Source of the DNA: an uncultured Gammaproteobacteria bacterium
GTDB taxonomy: Bacteria > Pseudomonadota > Gammaproteobacteria > HK1
Length of the DNA stretch: 64,000 nucleotides
NCBI GenBank assembly: GCA_958295835.1
Contig: OY282378.1
Location: 620,001 to 684,000 of the forward strand
Direction of reading: 5' to 3'
Part shown: in pieces, positions 44,801 to 54,037 of the stretch
How the letters are laid out: each line of letters opens with the position of its first letter
How positions within the stretch are numbered: position 1 is the stretch's first letter
Made by a program: the position numbers and the translations under genes
The notes under the pieces: generated by a model
What the model saw: only the letters and a program-made list of their open reading frames with translations
What the model was told of the DNA's origin: nothing
Database searches by the model: none

Positions 44801-46492
44801 TCATCCTGCCGATGCGGCCCCTGTTCGGACGCTTGCATACCGCTCAAACAACCCCAAACCGAAGTGTGACCCATAGCCGAGCGCAACGGGTCCGGAAACC
44901 GGGTGCTCGAATTCCAACCGGATGGAGAACCCGCAAGCGATCGGCGGCTCCGGCCCGTGCCGGCGGGAAAAGATGAAATGACGGAAGCGGCTCCAGGTCG
45001 TCTCGCCCGCTCCGGCAACCGCTCCCCTGGTTGGTGCGGCATCGCGCCGGCGCCGGGGCGCCGGCGCGAGCGGATGGACCGCGGCCGGTTCGGGAAACCC
45101 CCGTGAATGCAATTCGGCGCGTATCTGACCTTCGAGCGTGTTCCTGCCGTTCGCCTTGACGTATCTGGGAGGAACGAAAGGGGTCACCGACTGCCAAGTC
45201 TCCGCACAGCCCGAGATGCAGGCGATGCGTTGCCCGTACCTGTCCGGTAGCCGGACCAGATCGCGCAGATCACCCGTCGCTGCCAGAGCCAGGCGCAACG
45301 GTTCGATGCCATCCTTCGTAAACGTCTTCCGCGTGGCGCGGATGGCGGCCTGCGCCTCGGCGCCCAAACCCATCGGCGCCCAGATGAGAATGTGATCCAG
45401 GTGACCGTCGCCGTCGAGATCGAGAGGGTTGACGTGTGCGTGTTCATGCCGCCCTCGAAGCGGCCGGCCGTTCCCGTCACATCCGGTGAGCTCGGACGGG
45501 GGCGAGCGGTGCCGGGCTGCGATGCCGACGATCACACAATGCAGCAGCTCGGCTTGTGGCAGGGTCCTGGTCACCGGCGGCAGGGCATGATCATTCCGGC
45601 TGGCATTGGTGAGAGCGAGAAGCATGGCTTCGACCCGTTGCTCGGGCGGGGCGGCTCTCTTCGCCTTCGGCGCTCCGACCGCAATGGCGTCCGATGGCCG
45701 CCGGTAGGGGACGCGCCGGCTACCGGGGGGCCAGCTCCAACCGTGAGAGCGCCACCACGTCGTAGTCTTCTGCAAGCAGTCCAGCAGGTCGTCGGGATAG
45801 GGTTCCGCAGCTTTTTTGCGTTTACAGAGCAGCGTTTTGGACGGCTTTCGCCCGTCCGGCAGCGGCAGGCTGGCCAGCGCTCCATCGAGTTGCTCCACCC
45901 TCCAAGCCGCAAAGTCGGAAACGCTCCTGGCCGCAAGCAGGGCCACCGGCTCGCAGCCGTGGCCGGGCGCCTCTCCGCGTGGCTCGGGGAAACAGTTGGC
46001 TTCCGGCACTGGCTCGCTCTCCCCCATCACCCGGCCCGCGACCCAACTCTCCGAGCGTCCCAGGTAATTCAGGCATTGCACGAGATCGCCGAGGATGGAC
46101 GCCTCGGCCCGGTCCAGGCACACGTCCTTCCAGGTCACGGTCAGCTCCCCGTCACCGATCCGCGCCCAGGTGTCGAACACCAAAGTCGTCTCTTCTCTCC
46201 TGGTCTTGCGGTCCAGCACGCCGGTGGGCATGTAGTGACGGCTGTGGGCGCCGACCGCGGGCGGAAGACGATAGCAAGGGAGCTCGGCGGACAGCTTTTC
46301 GATGAGGGCGCGGGCGGCGGCCGGCGGGCCTGTGCCGTTCCAGGCGCCGGACGTGTAGCCCACGGAAATCAGCGCGCGGAGGAGCCGCCACGGCGAGGGC
46401 GGCCACTCGATCAACCCTTCGTTGACGTGGTGGCCGAAAGGCGTAGCGTGATAGCGCCCGGCGAGGAAGCGAAAGGCAAGTGACAGTGACAT
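44801..46492 (-). CDS. csb2: Type I-G (I-U) CRISPR-associated Csb2, Cas5-Cas6-like
   Basis: 563 residues from ATG 46492 (MSLSLAFRFLAGRYHATPFG). In type I-G, Csb2 combines Cas5-like and Cas6-like parts: it caps the crRNA 5' end in the effector complex and processes crRNA. Family marks include WPPSPWRLLRALISV, ALPPVTRTLPQAELLHCV, DGDGHLDHILIWAPMGL and the C-terminal GYGSHFGLGLF. A poorly conserved Pro/Arg/Ala-rich stretch is present near residue 490. It is the last gene of the operon, 4 bases after csb1. Confidence 0.9.
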   Translation of the reverse strand: MSLSLAFRFLAGRYHATPFGHHVNEGLIEWPPSPWRLLRALISVGYTSGAWNGTGPPAAARALIEKLSAELPCYRLPPAVGAHSRHYMPTGVLDRKTRREETTLVFDTWARIGDGELTVTWKDVCLDRAEASILGDLVQCLNYLGRSESWVAGRVMGESEPVPEANCFPEPRGEAPGHGCEPVALLAARSVSDFAAWRVEQLDGALASLPLPDGRKPSKTLLCKRKKAAEPYPDDLLDCLQKTTTWWRSHGWSWPPGSRRVPYRRPSDAIAVGAPKAKRAAPPEQRVEAMLLALTNASRNDHALPPVTRTLPQAELLHCVIVGIAARHRSPPSELTGCDGNGRPLRGRHEHAHVNPLDLDGDGHLDHILIWAPMGLGAEAQAAIRATRKTFTKDGIEPLRLALAATGDLRDLVRLPDRYGQRIACISGCAETWQSVTPFVPPRYVKANGRNTLEGQIRAELHSRGFPEPAAVHPLAPAPRRRRDAAPTRGAVAGAGETTWSRFRHFIFSRRHGPEPPIACGFSIRLEFEHPVSGPVALGYGSHFGLGLFERYASVRTGAASAG

Positions 46493-46496
46493 GGCC

Positions 46497-47576
46497 TTAC
46501 TCGCCGGCCGCTTCCTTGTCATCGCCGCCATCGTCCGGCCCTGCTTGTTCCTGGGTTCTGCCCTTCTTGAGTTCGCCTTCGAACGTCATGGAGGTCACGG
46601 TCATGCGGTCCCTGCATTCGGCGATGGCGGACTTCAGATCTCTTTCCAGATCTTCCAACGCAGGAAGCGCCCATCCTTGGGGCATGACGGCTTCGATCTC
46701 TTCGCTCTTGGTCCGCAGGTCACAGGCCGTTCGCAGCCGCATCCCTTCACCGGTCAGCGTGCGAAGCTTGTACAGGGACAACAGGATCAGCAGGCGCTCT
46801 GCCGCATCTCCCAACCCGTAGCCGCGTATCTGTACCAAGTCCAGATTGACGTAAAGGGTAATCCGATCGGCGGTGTATTCGTCTCGTGCGAACGGAACGT
46901 TGCCGAATCCTGCCTTGGTATCCCCCGACGGGTTGACGTGATCGTTCTTCACGCCGCCGGAGGCAGCGACGCGCACGTCGTCCGCCTCGATGAAGGCCGA
47001 CAAGGCGCGCGCGACGCGCAACCGGCCTCCTGCCAAGGCGACGCCTTGTCTGTCCCCATTGTTCAACTTCACCTTGTCGTTGGAAAGAAAACATCCATGT
47101 ACCAGGGAGCCGCAGTCGAATTTGAGAAGAGTTCGCGCCAGTCCGTGACGGTCGATCAACCCTTTGTTCTCGTCCACCGTATCTTCGCCCAGTTCCTGCC
47201 TGAGCATCTTCAGAAGGGCATCCAGGAACGTCCTGTCGGAAGATGTCAGAAGATAGGGGCTATTGATTCGATGCGACTCCAGGATCGTATCGGTGAAAAA
47301 ATCGTTCTTGCGGGTCACGCGCACGTGCGAAAGTCCGGCCAACTCCCTCTTGACATCCTTCCCGGCGACGTCCCAGACGGTCATTTCCAGATGATTGGCC
47401 ATGCTCTGCGCCGATTCCACCAGCAGACTTTCGCCATCGCTGGTCTGAAACCTCGCAGCGCCAAGGGAGGGGAATCCCGTGGGCTGGAACCGACGGCCCA
47501 GGAGGGACTCCAAGGGAATCTTGAACAGCAGGCGCTTGGCGTCTTGGAGGGGATCCAGGTAGTTGTCCATGATCAT
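46497..47576 (-). CDS. csb1: Type I-G (I-U) CRISPR-associated Csb1, Cas7-like backbone subunit
   Basis: 359 residues. The start at 47576 (MIMDNYLDPLQDAKRLLF) overlaps the csx17 stop by ATGA. Csb1 is the Cas7-type RAMP that polymerises along the crRNA. Typical segments are LVESAQSMANHLE, SHRINSPYLL, HGCFLSNDKVK, NDHVNPSGDTKAGFGNVPFA and ITLYVNLDLVQIRGYGL. Length and order agree with known type I-G operons. The C-terminus is short, acidic and Lys/Glu-rich. Confidence 0.93.
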   Translation of the reverse strand: MIMDNYLDPLQDAKRLLFKIPLESLLGRRFQPTGFPSLGAARFQTSDGESLLVESAQSMANHLEMTVWDVAGKDVKRELAGLSHVRVTRKNDFFTDTILESHRINSPYLLTSSDRTFLDALLKMLRQELGEDTVDENKGLIDRHGLARTLLKFDCGSLVHGCFLSNDKVKLNNGDRQGVALAGGRLRVARALSAFIEADDVRVAASGGVKNDHVNPSGDTKAGFGNVPFARDEYTADRITLYVNLDLVQIRGYGLGDAAERLLILLSLYKLRTLTGEGMRLRTACDLRTKSEEIEAVMPQGWALPALEDLERDLKSAIAECRDRMTVTSMTFEGELKKGRTQEQAGPDDGGDDKEAAGE

Positions 47577-50167
47577 TCCTTTTTGAGATCGAGGTTTGGA
47601 TCGATACGGTGCAGAAACCGCTCCGCGGTTCGTTTCGTGATGGGGAAGGCCAAGGCGGCAGCCCATAGCCGGGCGGTATCGGAGGACGCGGCGCCGGCGC
47701 GCACGGTGCAGCGCACGCCGGCCGCGCCCAGACGGCGCAAGGCGATGTCAACGGCGGAAGCGGCGTCGCCGGCGGTAAGACGGCGGACGAGCGCCGGGTC
47801 GGTCCCGATGTCGAGTTCGAACCCGGAGCGCGTCCCGAGCGGCCAGGGAAGCACACACAGACGGATCGCCAACCAAGCGTCATCGGGCCAATCTTCGTCG
47901 GGCCAATCCGGGGCGCGCGGCAACTCGATGGGGATGTACCGATCGGCCCACGCCTTGCGGTCCAGCGCCATGAGCGCCCGCGCCAGGGTCAAGGTGCGGT
48001 CCGGATCCACTCTGCCGGAGAGCAGAGTGGCGAGATCGGCAATCCCGGCGGCGGCGTGCGGCGTCGCCTTGAGCGGTAAATGGCGGCCTCCGCGCTGCGA
48101 CGCCTCCACCAATCGCCTTTCGACGAGGGCGATGGCATCGTCGATGCCCCGCCGGCCATGCATGACGACTTCCGGCGAGGCGTCGAGCCTCGCCGTGGAG
48201 CCGGTACCGGTCGTGGCAAAGCGTAGCTTTCGCTGGGGATCCAAAGGCAATCGAGAGCGCTCTCGTTCCAGAGGGAGCCAATGGCGCCGGACGGGGTCTT
48301 CGACACGTCGTCCGCCAACACGATAAACGCATGACTGGAGTGCGAAGGCGAGGGCCAAGCGGAACTCGGGTGTGCCGTCATTGCTCGCCGCAACCCATTC
48401 CGGACGCAGGCGAGGTACGGGTTGGGCACCGAAGCCGCTTCCGCTACCCATGGTCCGTTCGGCTTCAGTCAGGCAGGTCAGCGCTCGTTGCCAGCTTTCG
48501 GAGCTCTGGGTGCGCTCGGTGACGGCGAAAAGTGCATCCGAAAGGCGTCTTTCCACCGCTGCCAGCCGAGCGGGCGCGTGTGGGCCGCGTGCTTCTCGAC
48601 GGAGGCGGCGTAGCCACGTGTCGAGGTCGTCAATACAAGCCAGCGATTCGGAATGTCCCTCCGACACCTCGAACCGACCCAAGGGAACGGCCAGATTCGA
48701 TTGCCCGTTGCGCTCGATGTAACCATATCGCTGGAATGCGTTGATCCCTCTTGCGGTACCCAGGCGCTTCACAGATCGAGCGATATCAAGTGGTTCCCGT
48801 GCGGCTTTGGAGCCGATCTGCGCGCGGCCCTCGGCAAGCAATCGGCGCAGTTCCGCATAGGACAATGGATGTGACCATAGCGGCATCCATTGCTCGCCTC
48901 TGGCGGTCTCATCGGTCGTCGCCGCGCTCGCATACGCCGCCCCGCAGGCGTTGACGACGAACGGTGAAGCGGCTCGTGAGGACTCCGAGGAACCGAAGCG
49001 GCGGGAAGCATGCGATGCGAAAGTAATCGCACCCTCAAGCGTCAGAATGAAGTCTACAGGATTCACCATACTGTTCGAATCCGGACCGTTACTGTTGTTT
49101 GCGCCACCCGCCGTGCCCGGCAGGTACTGCCCAACGGGTTGTCCGGACAGATTCCCCGGAATCGGCTGGTTCCAAAGGGATCCGGAGATCCAGGTTCGCG
49201 CGGACAGCTTTGGTCTGCCGTCATCACTGACGAGATCGAACACTTCACCGAGCCGCTTCATGAAGTTGTTCGTGAAGTCGAGCCTGCCGTCGTTGCCTCC
49301 GCTGCCGAGCAGCGCGGGATATTTCGGAGTTCCGTCGTCCCCCAACACCATTGCAGCATCCATCCATTCTCTATGCGCGCCTCGCCAATTCAAACGGAAA
49401 TTGGGAATCAGATCTGCCTTGAGTCGCTTGAATCGTCTTTCGGCATCGATGAGCCTTCTCTTGTAATTATTGGAGATCTTCAGCTTGTACAGTATATCTT
49501 TGAGTCTATTGTTCGCCGAGTCTCTATCGTTTGTCTTTCTGATCTCTGCTTCAGCGACGTCCCTCAAATTCAGCAGTTCTTGATACTCCTCGGCATCTTC
49601 GACCAAGCCCTGGGCCATCTTGAGCCGTTTCTCCGCCTTCTCCGTATCTCCGAGCTCACACTCTGAAATTCGATTCCTGTTTTCTTGCATTTGATCTCGA
49701 TCAAGAATTAGTTTCTCGTAGTCTTCTTCAAAAGCGTCTCGACATCTTGCAGAATTATTATCACTCCCCGGAATTTTCCTGGCTTCCTGTTTTATGTCAC
49801 GAATTCTCCCGTCCGATTCTGAAAGTTGATCGAGTTGGGCTCTGCTTGCCTTGATGCCGGAACGAAACTTCGCGAATCGAAGATTCGTCGAATTCTCCAG
49901 CGGTGAGATGCCCGGATCTCTTTTGAAGAAGAAACCTGCCCCCTTATTCCACGGCGAAACAATCGGCGTGGGCTGGTAATCATGCAAGAAGAAGATCTCA
50001 AGCTCTTCCTGGGTCAACTTCGTCGCCAAACGGAAGCGATCCCCCTCCCACCACCCGCGCGCATCCCCGTCGCGCTGCTCGGCAACCAACCGCAGAACGC
50101 CAAGCGCCTTCAGGTAGTGCGCCAGCGGCGCAGGCGCGCAGCCGCCGAGTTCATGGACGTGGATCAT
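47573..50167 (-). CDS. csx17: Type I-G (I-U) CRISPR-associated Csx17, Cas8-like large subunit
   Basis: 864 residues. The N-terminus HVHELGGCAPAPLAHYLKAL is diagnostic of Csx17 (Cas8u2), the likely PAM-sensing large subunit. Further blocks: VSPWNKGAGFFFKRD, NPVDFILTLEGAITFA, and GINAFQRYGYIERNGQSNLA. A charged coiled-coil-like region covers about residues 110-250 and is less GC-rich than the rest. The start overlaps the upstream frame by 4 bases (ATGA). Confidence 0.93.
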   Translation of the reverse strand: MIHVHELGGCAPAPLAHYLKALGVLRLVAEQRDGDARGWWEGDRFRLATKLTQEELEIFFLHDYQPTPIVSPWNKGAGFFFKRDPGISPLENSTNLRFAKFRSGIKASRAQLDQLSESDGRIRDIKQEARKIPGSDNNSARCRDAFEEDYEKLILDRDQMQENRNRISECELGDTEKAEKRLKMAQGLVEDAEEYQELLNLRDVAEAEIRKTNDRDSANNRLKDILYKLKISNNYKRRLIDAERRFKRLKADLIPNFRLNWRGAHREWMDAAMVLGDDGTPKYPALLGSGGNDGRLDFTNNFMKRLGEVFDLVSDDGRPKLSARTWISGSLWNQPIPGNLSGQPVGQYLPGTAGGANNSNGPDSNSMVNPVDFILTLEGAITFASHASRRFGSSESSRAASPFVVNACGAAYASAATTDETARGEQWMPLWSHPLSYAELRRLLAEGRAQIGSKAAREPLDIARSVKRLGTARGINAFQRYGYIERNGQSNLAVPLGRFEVSEGHSESLACIDDLDTWLRRLRREARGPHAPARLAAVERRLSDALFAVTERTQSSESWQRALTCLTEAERTMGSGSGFGAQPVPRLRPEWVAASNDGTPEFRLALAFALQSCVYRVGGRRVEDPVRRHWLPLERERSRLPLDPQRKLRFATTGTGSTARLDASPEVVMHGRRGIDDAIALVERRLVEASQRGGRHLPLKATPHAAAGIADLATLLSGRVDPDRTLTLARALMALDRKAWADRYIPIELPRAPDWPDEDWPDDAWLAIRLCVLPWPLGTRSGFELDIGTDPALVRRLTAGDAASAVDIALRRLGAAGVRCTVRAGAASSDTARLWAAALAFPITKRTAERFLHRIDPNLDLKKE

Positions 50168-50912
50168 CGCGAGCTCCCTTGCGAGAAGCGGCGTCGCCAG
50201 ATCGCCGAAAGGGGGCGTGGGTCGTGCCGGTCATACGCCCGCAAGGCAGCGAAATAACGTTCGGTCTCCTCCGCCGACGATGCGGCCGGGTCGATCACCG
50301 GCAAATCCAGCCGGTACAGCAGCTCGATGAGGAACAGGCGCGAAACACGGCCGTTGAAGTCCTCGAATGGATGAACGTGCAGGAGGCGGCCTTCGGCAAA
50401 GGCGAGATCATCGATGAGCCGGTCGTTGGAGTCGTCGTCGAGGCTGCCCATTCTTGCTTCGAGATCGGCGGCGTAGTTGTGCATCTGCATGGGGACTTGC
50501 CAGTGCGGCGGCTGGTGCTCACCGACGCGGACATCTCGAAGGCGCCATCGCCCCGCCGTGTCCGGCGTCAAGTCCATGCAGATGCGCCGATGTAGCTCCA
50601 ACAGAAGGTCGTGAACGGGCAAATCCGCCAACGTCCGGTTGGAAATTTCGAGTTCGGTGCGGGCGACCCGCTCCGCAAGCAATGGAGCGAGATCCCGATA
50701 GCTCAGGATGCCGAGGGAGGTTTCGACGTAGCGGGTGGCTGCATGTGGCGGGCGAGTCGTTCCCGAATCCATGCCTCGTCCACCGGCTCGCCCTCCATCG
50801 CCATGGAGTTGGCCACGTGGCGGGGAATCGCCTCCTGATGCCGGTGGCGGCGCTCCTCCTCCGGCAGGCTGCGCCAACGTTCGATCGCCTCCTTCCAACG
50901 AGTGTCCGACAT
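50164..50912 (-). CDS. Fic domain protein (class II-like), probably a separate gene with one frameshift
   Basis: ATG 50912 opens a frame different from cas3: MSDTRWKEAIERWRSLPEEE ... VANSMAMEGEPVD, with the SxxxE(G/N) inhibitory motif as SMAMEG. It stops at 50703. The Fic core lies in the cas3 frame: TRYVETSLGILSYRDLAP, a long helical part, and the active site HPFEDFNGRVSR, with catalytic His and the N-G-R anion loop (Phe replaces the usual Gly before N). One extra base near 50742 would join both into about 250 residues. Fic enzymes usually transfer AMP onto target proteins, and the inhibitory helix keeps them off. It lies between cas3 and csx17. A deliberate fusion, frameshift or sequence error are the alternatives. 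Confidence 0.7.
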
Positions 50913-53673
50913 TACCGTTCTCCCCTGTTTGCAACAGTTTATCCGTAACCTTCTCCTTCGATGCACGCTGGTCGGCGGCGCGCAGCAGGGCTTCCAGCCA
51001 AGCCAGTGTGAACGGCCCGAAGCGTTCGACGAGATGCAGCACGCGTTCCGTCCAACTCCTGCCGGTTCGGGAGCTCAGGCCCGCTTCGGAGGGAGAGAGA
51101 TCCAGCACCGTGGCCGGCAGTAGGTGACTTTCGCCGTCAGCGCCGGCCAACAGCGCCGGCGGCAGCACATCACCTTCCCGGACGCCCCGGATGCGGAGCC
51201 CATGATCGTTTGCCTCCTGGTCGGCGGGGCTCGAATGCCAAGCCATTCGCACCTTGCCGTGATGGGCGCAGACGAGGTACGCGAGCAGGTCGAACTCGTC
51301 GGCGGGAAGGTCGAGGATCTCCTGTTCGATTGCCGCGGGCTCGACTGCGCCCGCGCGGGACGTGGGATCACCGGCCGCATCGGCTTCCTCCATCGCGTCG
51401 AACCACTCGCGCCATGGACCGAGCAGCGCCTGATGCTGCGGTTCGTGGCGTTGGAGTACGCCGAAAAGACCGAGCGTGCTGGCCAGCTCGTGGCGGAATC
51501 CGCGCCGCTGGTCGCCGGGACCGATCCGATACATGTTGCGGGTGCTGCACGGCCAAGCGACGTCCGGCGCCTTGGCGACATCGTCCCGTGCGGGGCGGCC
51601 GTCGACCTGAATGGAACTCTGGAACGCGGCGTGCGCCTTACCGAGATCGTGCCAGCGCCCGGCCAGATGCAGGAGCTTGGCCTTGTCCGGAGCGACCTCG
51701 GCCGCGATACGCTCGGCTGCCTCGCCGACTCGCAGGCCGTGGGTGGCGATGGTCTGCCAGCCGCCGGTCACGCTCAGCGATTCGTCGTCTTCGGCAGCGT
51801 CGGCATGGTCCTCGGGCGGGAGCGCACGAACGCGACGTTCACCGGGGCGCCAGCCGTCACCGTCACGCGTCCAGCATCGACGGCTCTCATAGTGCACCGC
51901 CCCGTCGATTTGCACCGGAGCAACCGGGTCCCTGGAATCCGGATTCCAGCCCCGGTCCCGGCGGTAGCCTCCCACGCTGCATTCCACCAGTATCGTCTGG
52001 CCGGGATGGATATCGCGGCGGACGGCGCCGCGCCACCCGTGGTCCAGCCAATCCCAGACCCACGCTCGGATGTCCGGTTTCAGTCCTTCCGACTTCGGCT
52101 TGCACAGCCAGTCGCGAGCTTCGAGGAAGGGTACGCTGCAAAGCTCGTCCCGCGTCGGTTTCATGCTGGACGGCGGGCCGTCGCCGTCGACCTCGGCCCA
52201 GAACACTTGCACGTCGCGTTCTTTGCCCGAACGGATGAAACGGCTGATGTCGACGTCCGCGCCCGACAAGTCGGGCGAGGTGTCGAACAGGTCGTTCAAC
52301 TCGTGGCGCAGCAACAGGTGTCTGGGTTCATACGGATAGAGGCGCGGCAGCAGGGCTTCGTTCTCTTCCTCGAAGCGTTCGAGATGAAGCGGTGCAACGT
52401 CCGGCAGCGCACCACAGGCATCGCGCGCCGCATCGAGTGCATCCTTCGAATAGGGAGCGGCTTTCCTGTCGTGCCCGAAGTCCGCAACGATCACCTGGCC
52501 CGATCCGCCCCATCGTGCGCAACGGCCGAAGCGCTGCACGAGGCTGGTCCAGGGAGCAAGCTCGGTAACCAGAAGGGACGCCGAGATGTCCACGCCCGCT
52601 TCGATCACCTGGGTGGAGACGATGATGCGATTCGTCCCCGGCGCACATGCCGGGCGGTTGAGGAAGGCATCGCCCCAGGACTTGCGTTCGGGAGGACGAA
52701 ATCGGCTGTGGGTCAGGCGAACGTCCGCGTCCGTCGCCTTGAGCGCCTTATCCGCCCGGAGCGCTTTCCAAACCTCGACGGCACATTTGACCGTGTTGAG
52801 GACGACCAGGGTCACCCCTTCCTTTCCGCAACCGCGGTCGCGGTGACGTTGAGATACGTCCCGAGCGAGCGCCTTCGAGTTGCCAAACGGAACGACTTCC
52901 AGAGGCTTGGCCACGTCATCCCATAGATCGCCACTCCGATCTTCCGGCTCGATCCGGTGCGTGTTCCCCGCAAGCTCCCCGGCCAAGCCGGCCGTGTCCG
53001 GGCTCTTCTCCAACCAGCCGCACTGTAAAGTCGCGCTCATCCACCACGTGAAACAGGGCCGCAACGTCTTGTTCGCGCTTCGATCCTCGTTCCGAAACAC
53101 CTGAAGCTGTCCCGAGGTTGCGAGGCCCGCATCCATCAACTGCACTTCATCCATCACCCAAAGGGCGTCTTGGTTCAACAGCCCGAACTCCATGGGCCAG
53201 CGCGCCCGCGGGCTTCCGTAGCCGCGGTTCATCGCGCGCGAGAGCAACATGTCCTGCGTTCCGATCAGCACGGCGTCGGCTTCGGGGTACAGATACCACC
53301 GGCCGGCGTCGGCGCCGCCCATGATCAGGTGCACGCCAACCTTGCCGTCATGGACGCCCTCTCCGTCCCACAGCAGCCCGAGTCGCTGGAGCGCCGACCG
53401 GACTTCGCTCTCGGTCTGCTCCACCAGCACCCGCATCGGCAGACACCAGACCAGGCGGCGCGGCCAGTCTTCGTTCCGCAGACGCACACGATGCCAAATC
53501 CACGCCGCGAGCACGCCGAGGGTCTTGCCGAAGCCCGTGGGCACACGAATCAGGCGATTCCCGCAGGCGGGAGGGGCAGATACCTCGCATTGCCATCGGC
53601 GCGGGTCCTTGCCATCGCACAACTCGACAAAGAAGTGATGGAAGGTCGAAGCTGCCGATTCGGATTCAGACAA
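50164..53673 (-). CDS. cas3: Type I-G Cas3 helicase-HD nuclease, open frame continuing into a Fic domain
   Basis: A single 1169-residue frame. Helicase first: Walker A VPTGFGKT (44-51), DEVQ (175-178), SATLQ, and VSTQVIEAGVDIS with QRFGRCARWG as motif VI. The HD nuclease is C-terminal (WHDLGKAH near residue 676, FRHE near 726), the order usual for type I-G. Cas3 unwinds and degrades target DNA recruited by the effector. From about residue 920 to 985 the sequence is Gly/Pro/Arg-rich and out-of-frame in style. It then becomes a Fic domain (YRDLAPLLAERV ... HPFEDFNGRVSR at 1101-1112). Whether Cas3-Fic is a true fusion is unclear; see the separate fic entry. Confidence 0.88.
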   Translation of the reverse strand: MSESESAASTFHHFFVELCDGKDPRRWQCEVSAPPACGNRLIRVPTGFGKTLGVLAAWIWHRVRLRNEDWPRRLVWCLPMRVLVEQTESEVRSALQRLGLLWDGEGVHDGKVGVHLIMGGADAGRWYLYPEADAVLIGTQDMLLSRAMNRGYGSPRARWPMEFGLLNQDALWVMDEVQLMDAGLATSGQLQVFRNEDRSANKTLRPCFTWWMSATLQCGWLEKSPDTAGLAGELAGNTHRIEPEDRSGDLWDDVAKPLEVVPFGNSKALARDVSQRHRDRGCGKEGVTLVVLNTVKCAVEVWKALRADKALKATDADVRLTHSRFRPPERKSWGDAFLNRPACAPGTNRIIVSTQVIEAGVDISASLLVTELAPWTSLVQRFGRCARWGGSGQVIVADFGHDRKAAPYSKDALDAARDACGALPDVAPLHLERFEEENEALLPRLYPYEPRHLLLRHELNDLFDTSPDLSGADVDISRFIRSGKERDVQVFWAEVDGDGPPSSMKPTRDELCSVPFLEARDWLCKPKSEGLKPDIRAWVWDWLDHGWRGAVRRDIHPGQTILVECSVGGYRRDRGWNPDSRDPVAPVQIDGAVHYESRRCWTRDGDGWRPGERRVRALPPEDHADAAEDDESLSVTGGWQTIATHGLRVGEAAERIAAEVAPDKAKLLHLAGRWHDLGKAHAAFQSSIQVDGRPARDDVAKAPDVAWPCSTRNMYRIGPGDQRRGFRHELASTLGLFGVLQRHEPQHQALLGPWREWFDAMEEADAAGDPTSRAGAVEPAAIEQEILDLPADEFDLLAYLVCAHHGKVRMAWHSSPADQEANDHGLRIRGVREGDVLPPALLAGADGESHLLPATVLDLSPSEAGLSSRTGRSWTERVLHLVERFGPFTLAWLEALLRAADQRASKEKVTDKLLQTGENGNVGHSLEGGDRTLAQPAGGGAPPPASGGDSPPRGQLHGDGGRAGGRGMDSGTTRPPHAATRYVETSLGILSYRDLAPLLAERVARTELEISNRTLADLPVHDLLLELHRRICMDLTPDTAGRWRLRDVRVGEHQPPHWQVPMQMHNYAADLEARMGSLDDDSNDRLIDDLAFAEGRLLHVHPFEDFNGRVSRLFLIELLYRLDLPVIDPAASSAEETERYFAALRAYDRHDPRPLSAIWRRRFSQGSSR

Positions 53674-53707
53674 TCTCGCCGCCTCTCTGAAGCATCGGTG
53701 GGCAGCT

Positions 53708-54037
53708 TCATGGTAACAGCTTCAACGCCGCGATGACAAGGCCGGCAACGGTGAGCAACGCAGTCAAGATGAACCACTTGGAGGCATAGTGCTGCTTGAT
53801 GGCATCTACTCGCTCCGCCAGTATGGCGAGGGTGGTCTTGACGTCCGACATCGTTTGGTTGATCCGATTCTCGGCACCCAGCAGATCTTCTTTCGTCGCC
53901 ATATGGCGTTGTTCGGCCTTCAGTTCTCGGATGTCGAACTCCACCTGTCGCAAGCGGTCATCCTGGCCGTTACCGCCTCCGCCAAACGACTGCTCTCGCC
54001 TTTTTCGTTCTTGGTCCAATTTGATTGGGTCGTTCAT
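53708..54037 (-). CDS. Small coiled-coil protein with C-terminal membrane anchor
   Basis: 109 residues from ATG 54037, which overlaps the stop of the gene before it (ATGA). An N-terminal charged part with GGGGNG is followed by a long helical coiled coil (LRQVEFDIRELKAEQRHMAT ... NRINQTMSDVKTTLAILAER) and one membrane helix close to the C-terminus (WFILTALLTVAGLVIAALKL). It is likely inserted in the inner membrane by its tail. It lies 34 bases upstream of cas3 in the same direction. No named family is recognised; a membrane-linked CRISPR accessory is a speculation. Confidence 0.65.
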   Translation of the reverse strand: MNDPIKLDQERKRREQSFGGGGNGQDDRLRQVEFDIRELKAEQRHMATKEDLLGAENRINQTMSDVKTTLAILAERVDAIKQHYASKWFILTALLTVAGLVIAALKLLP

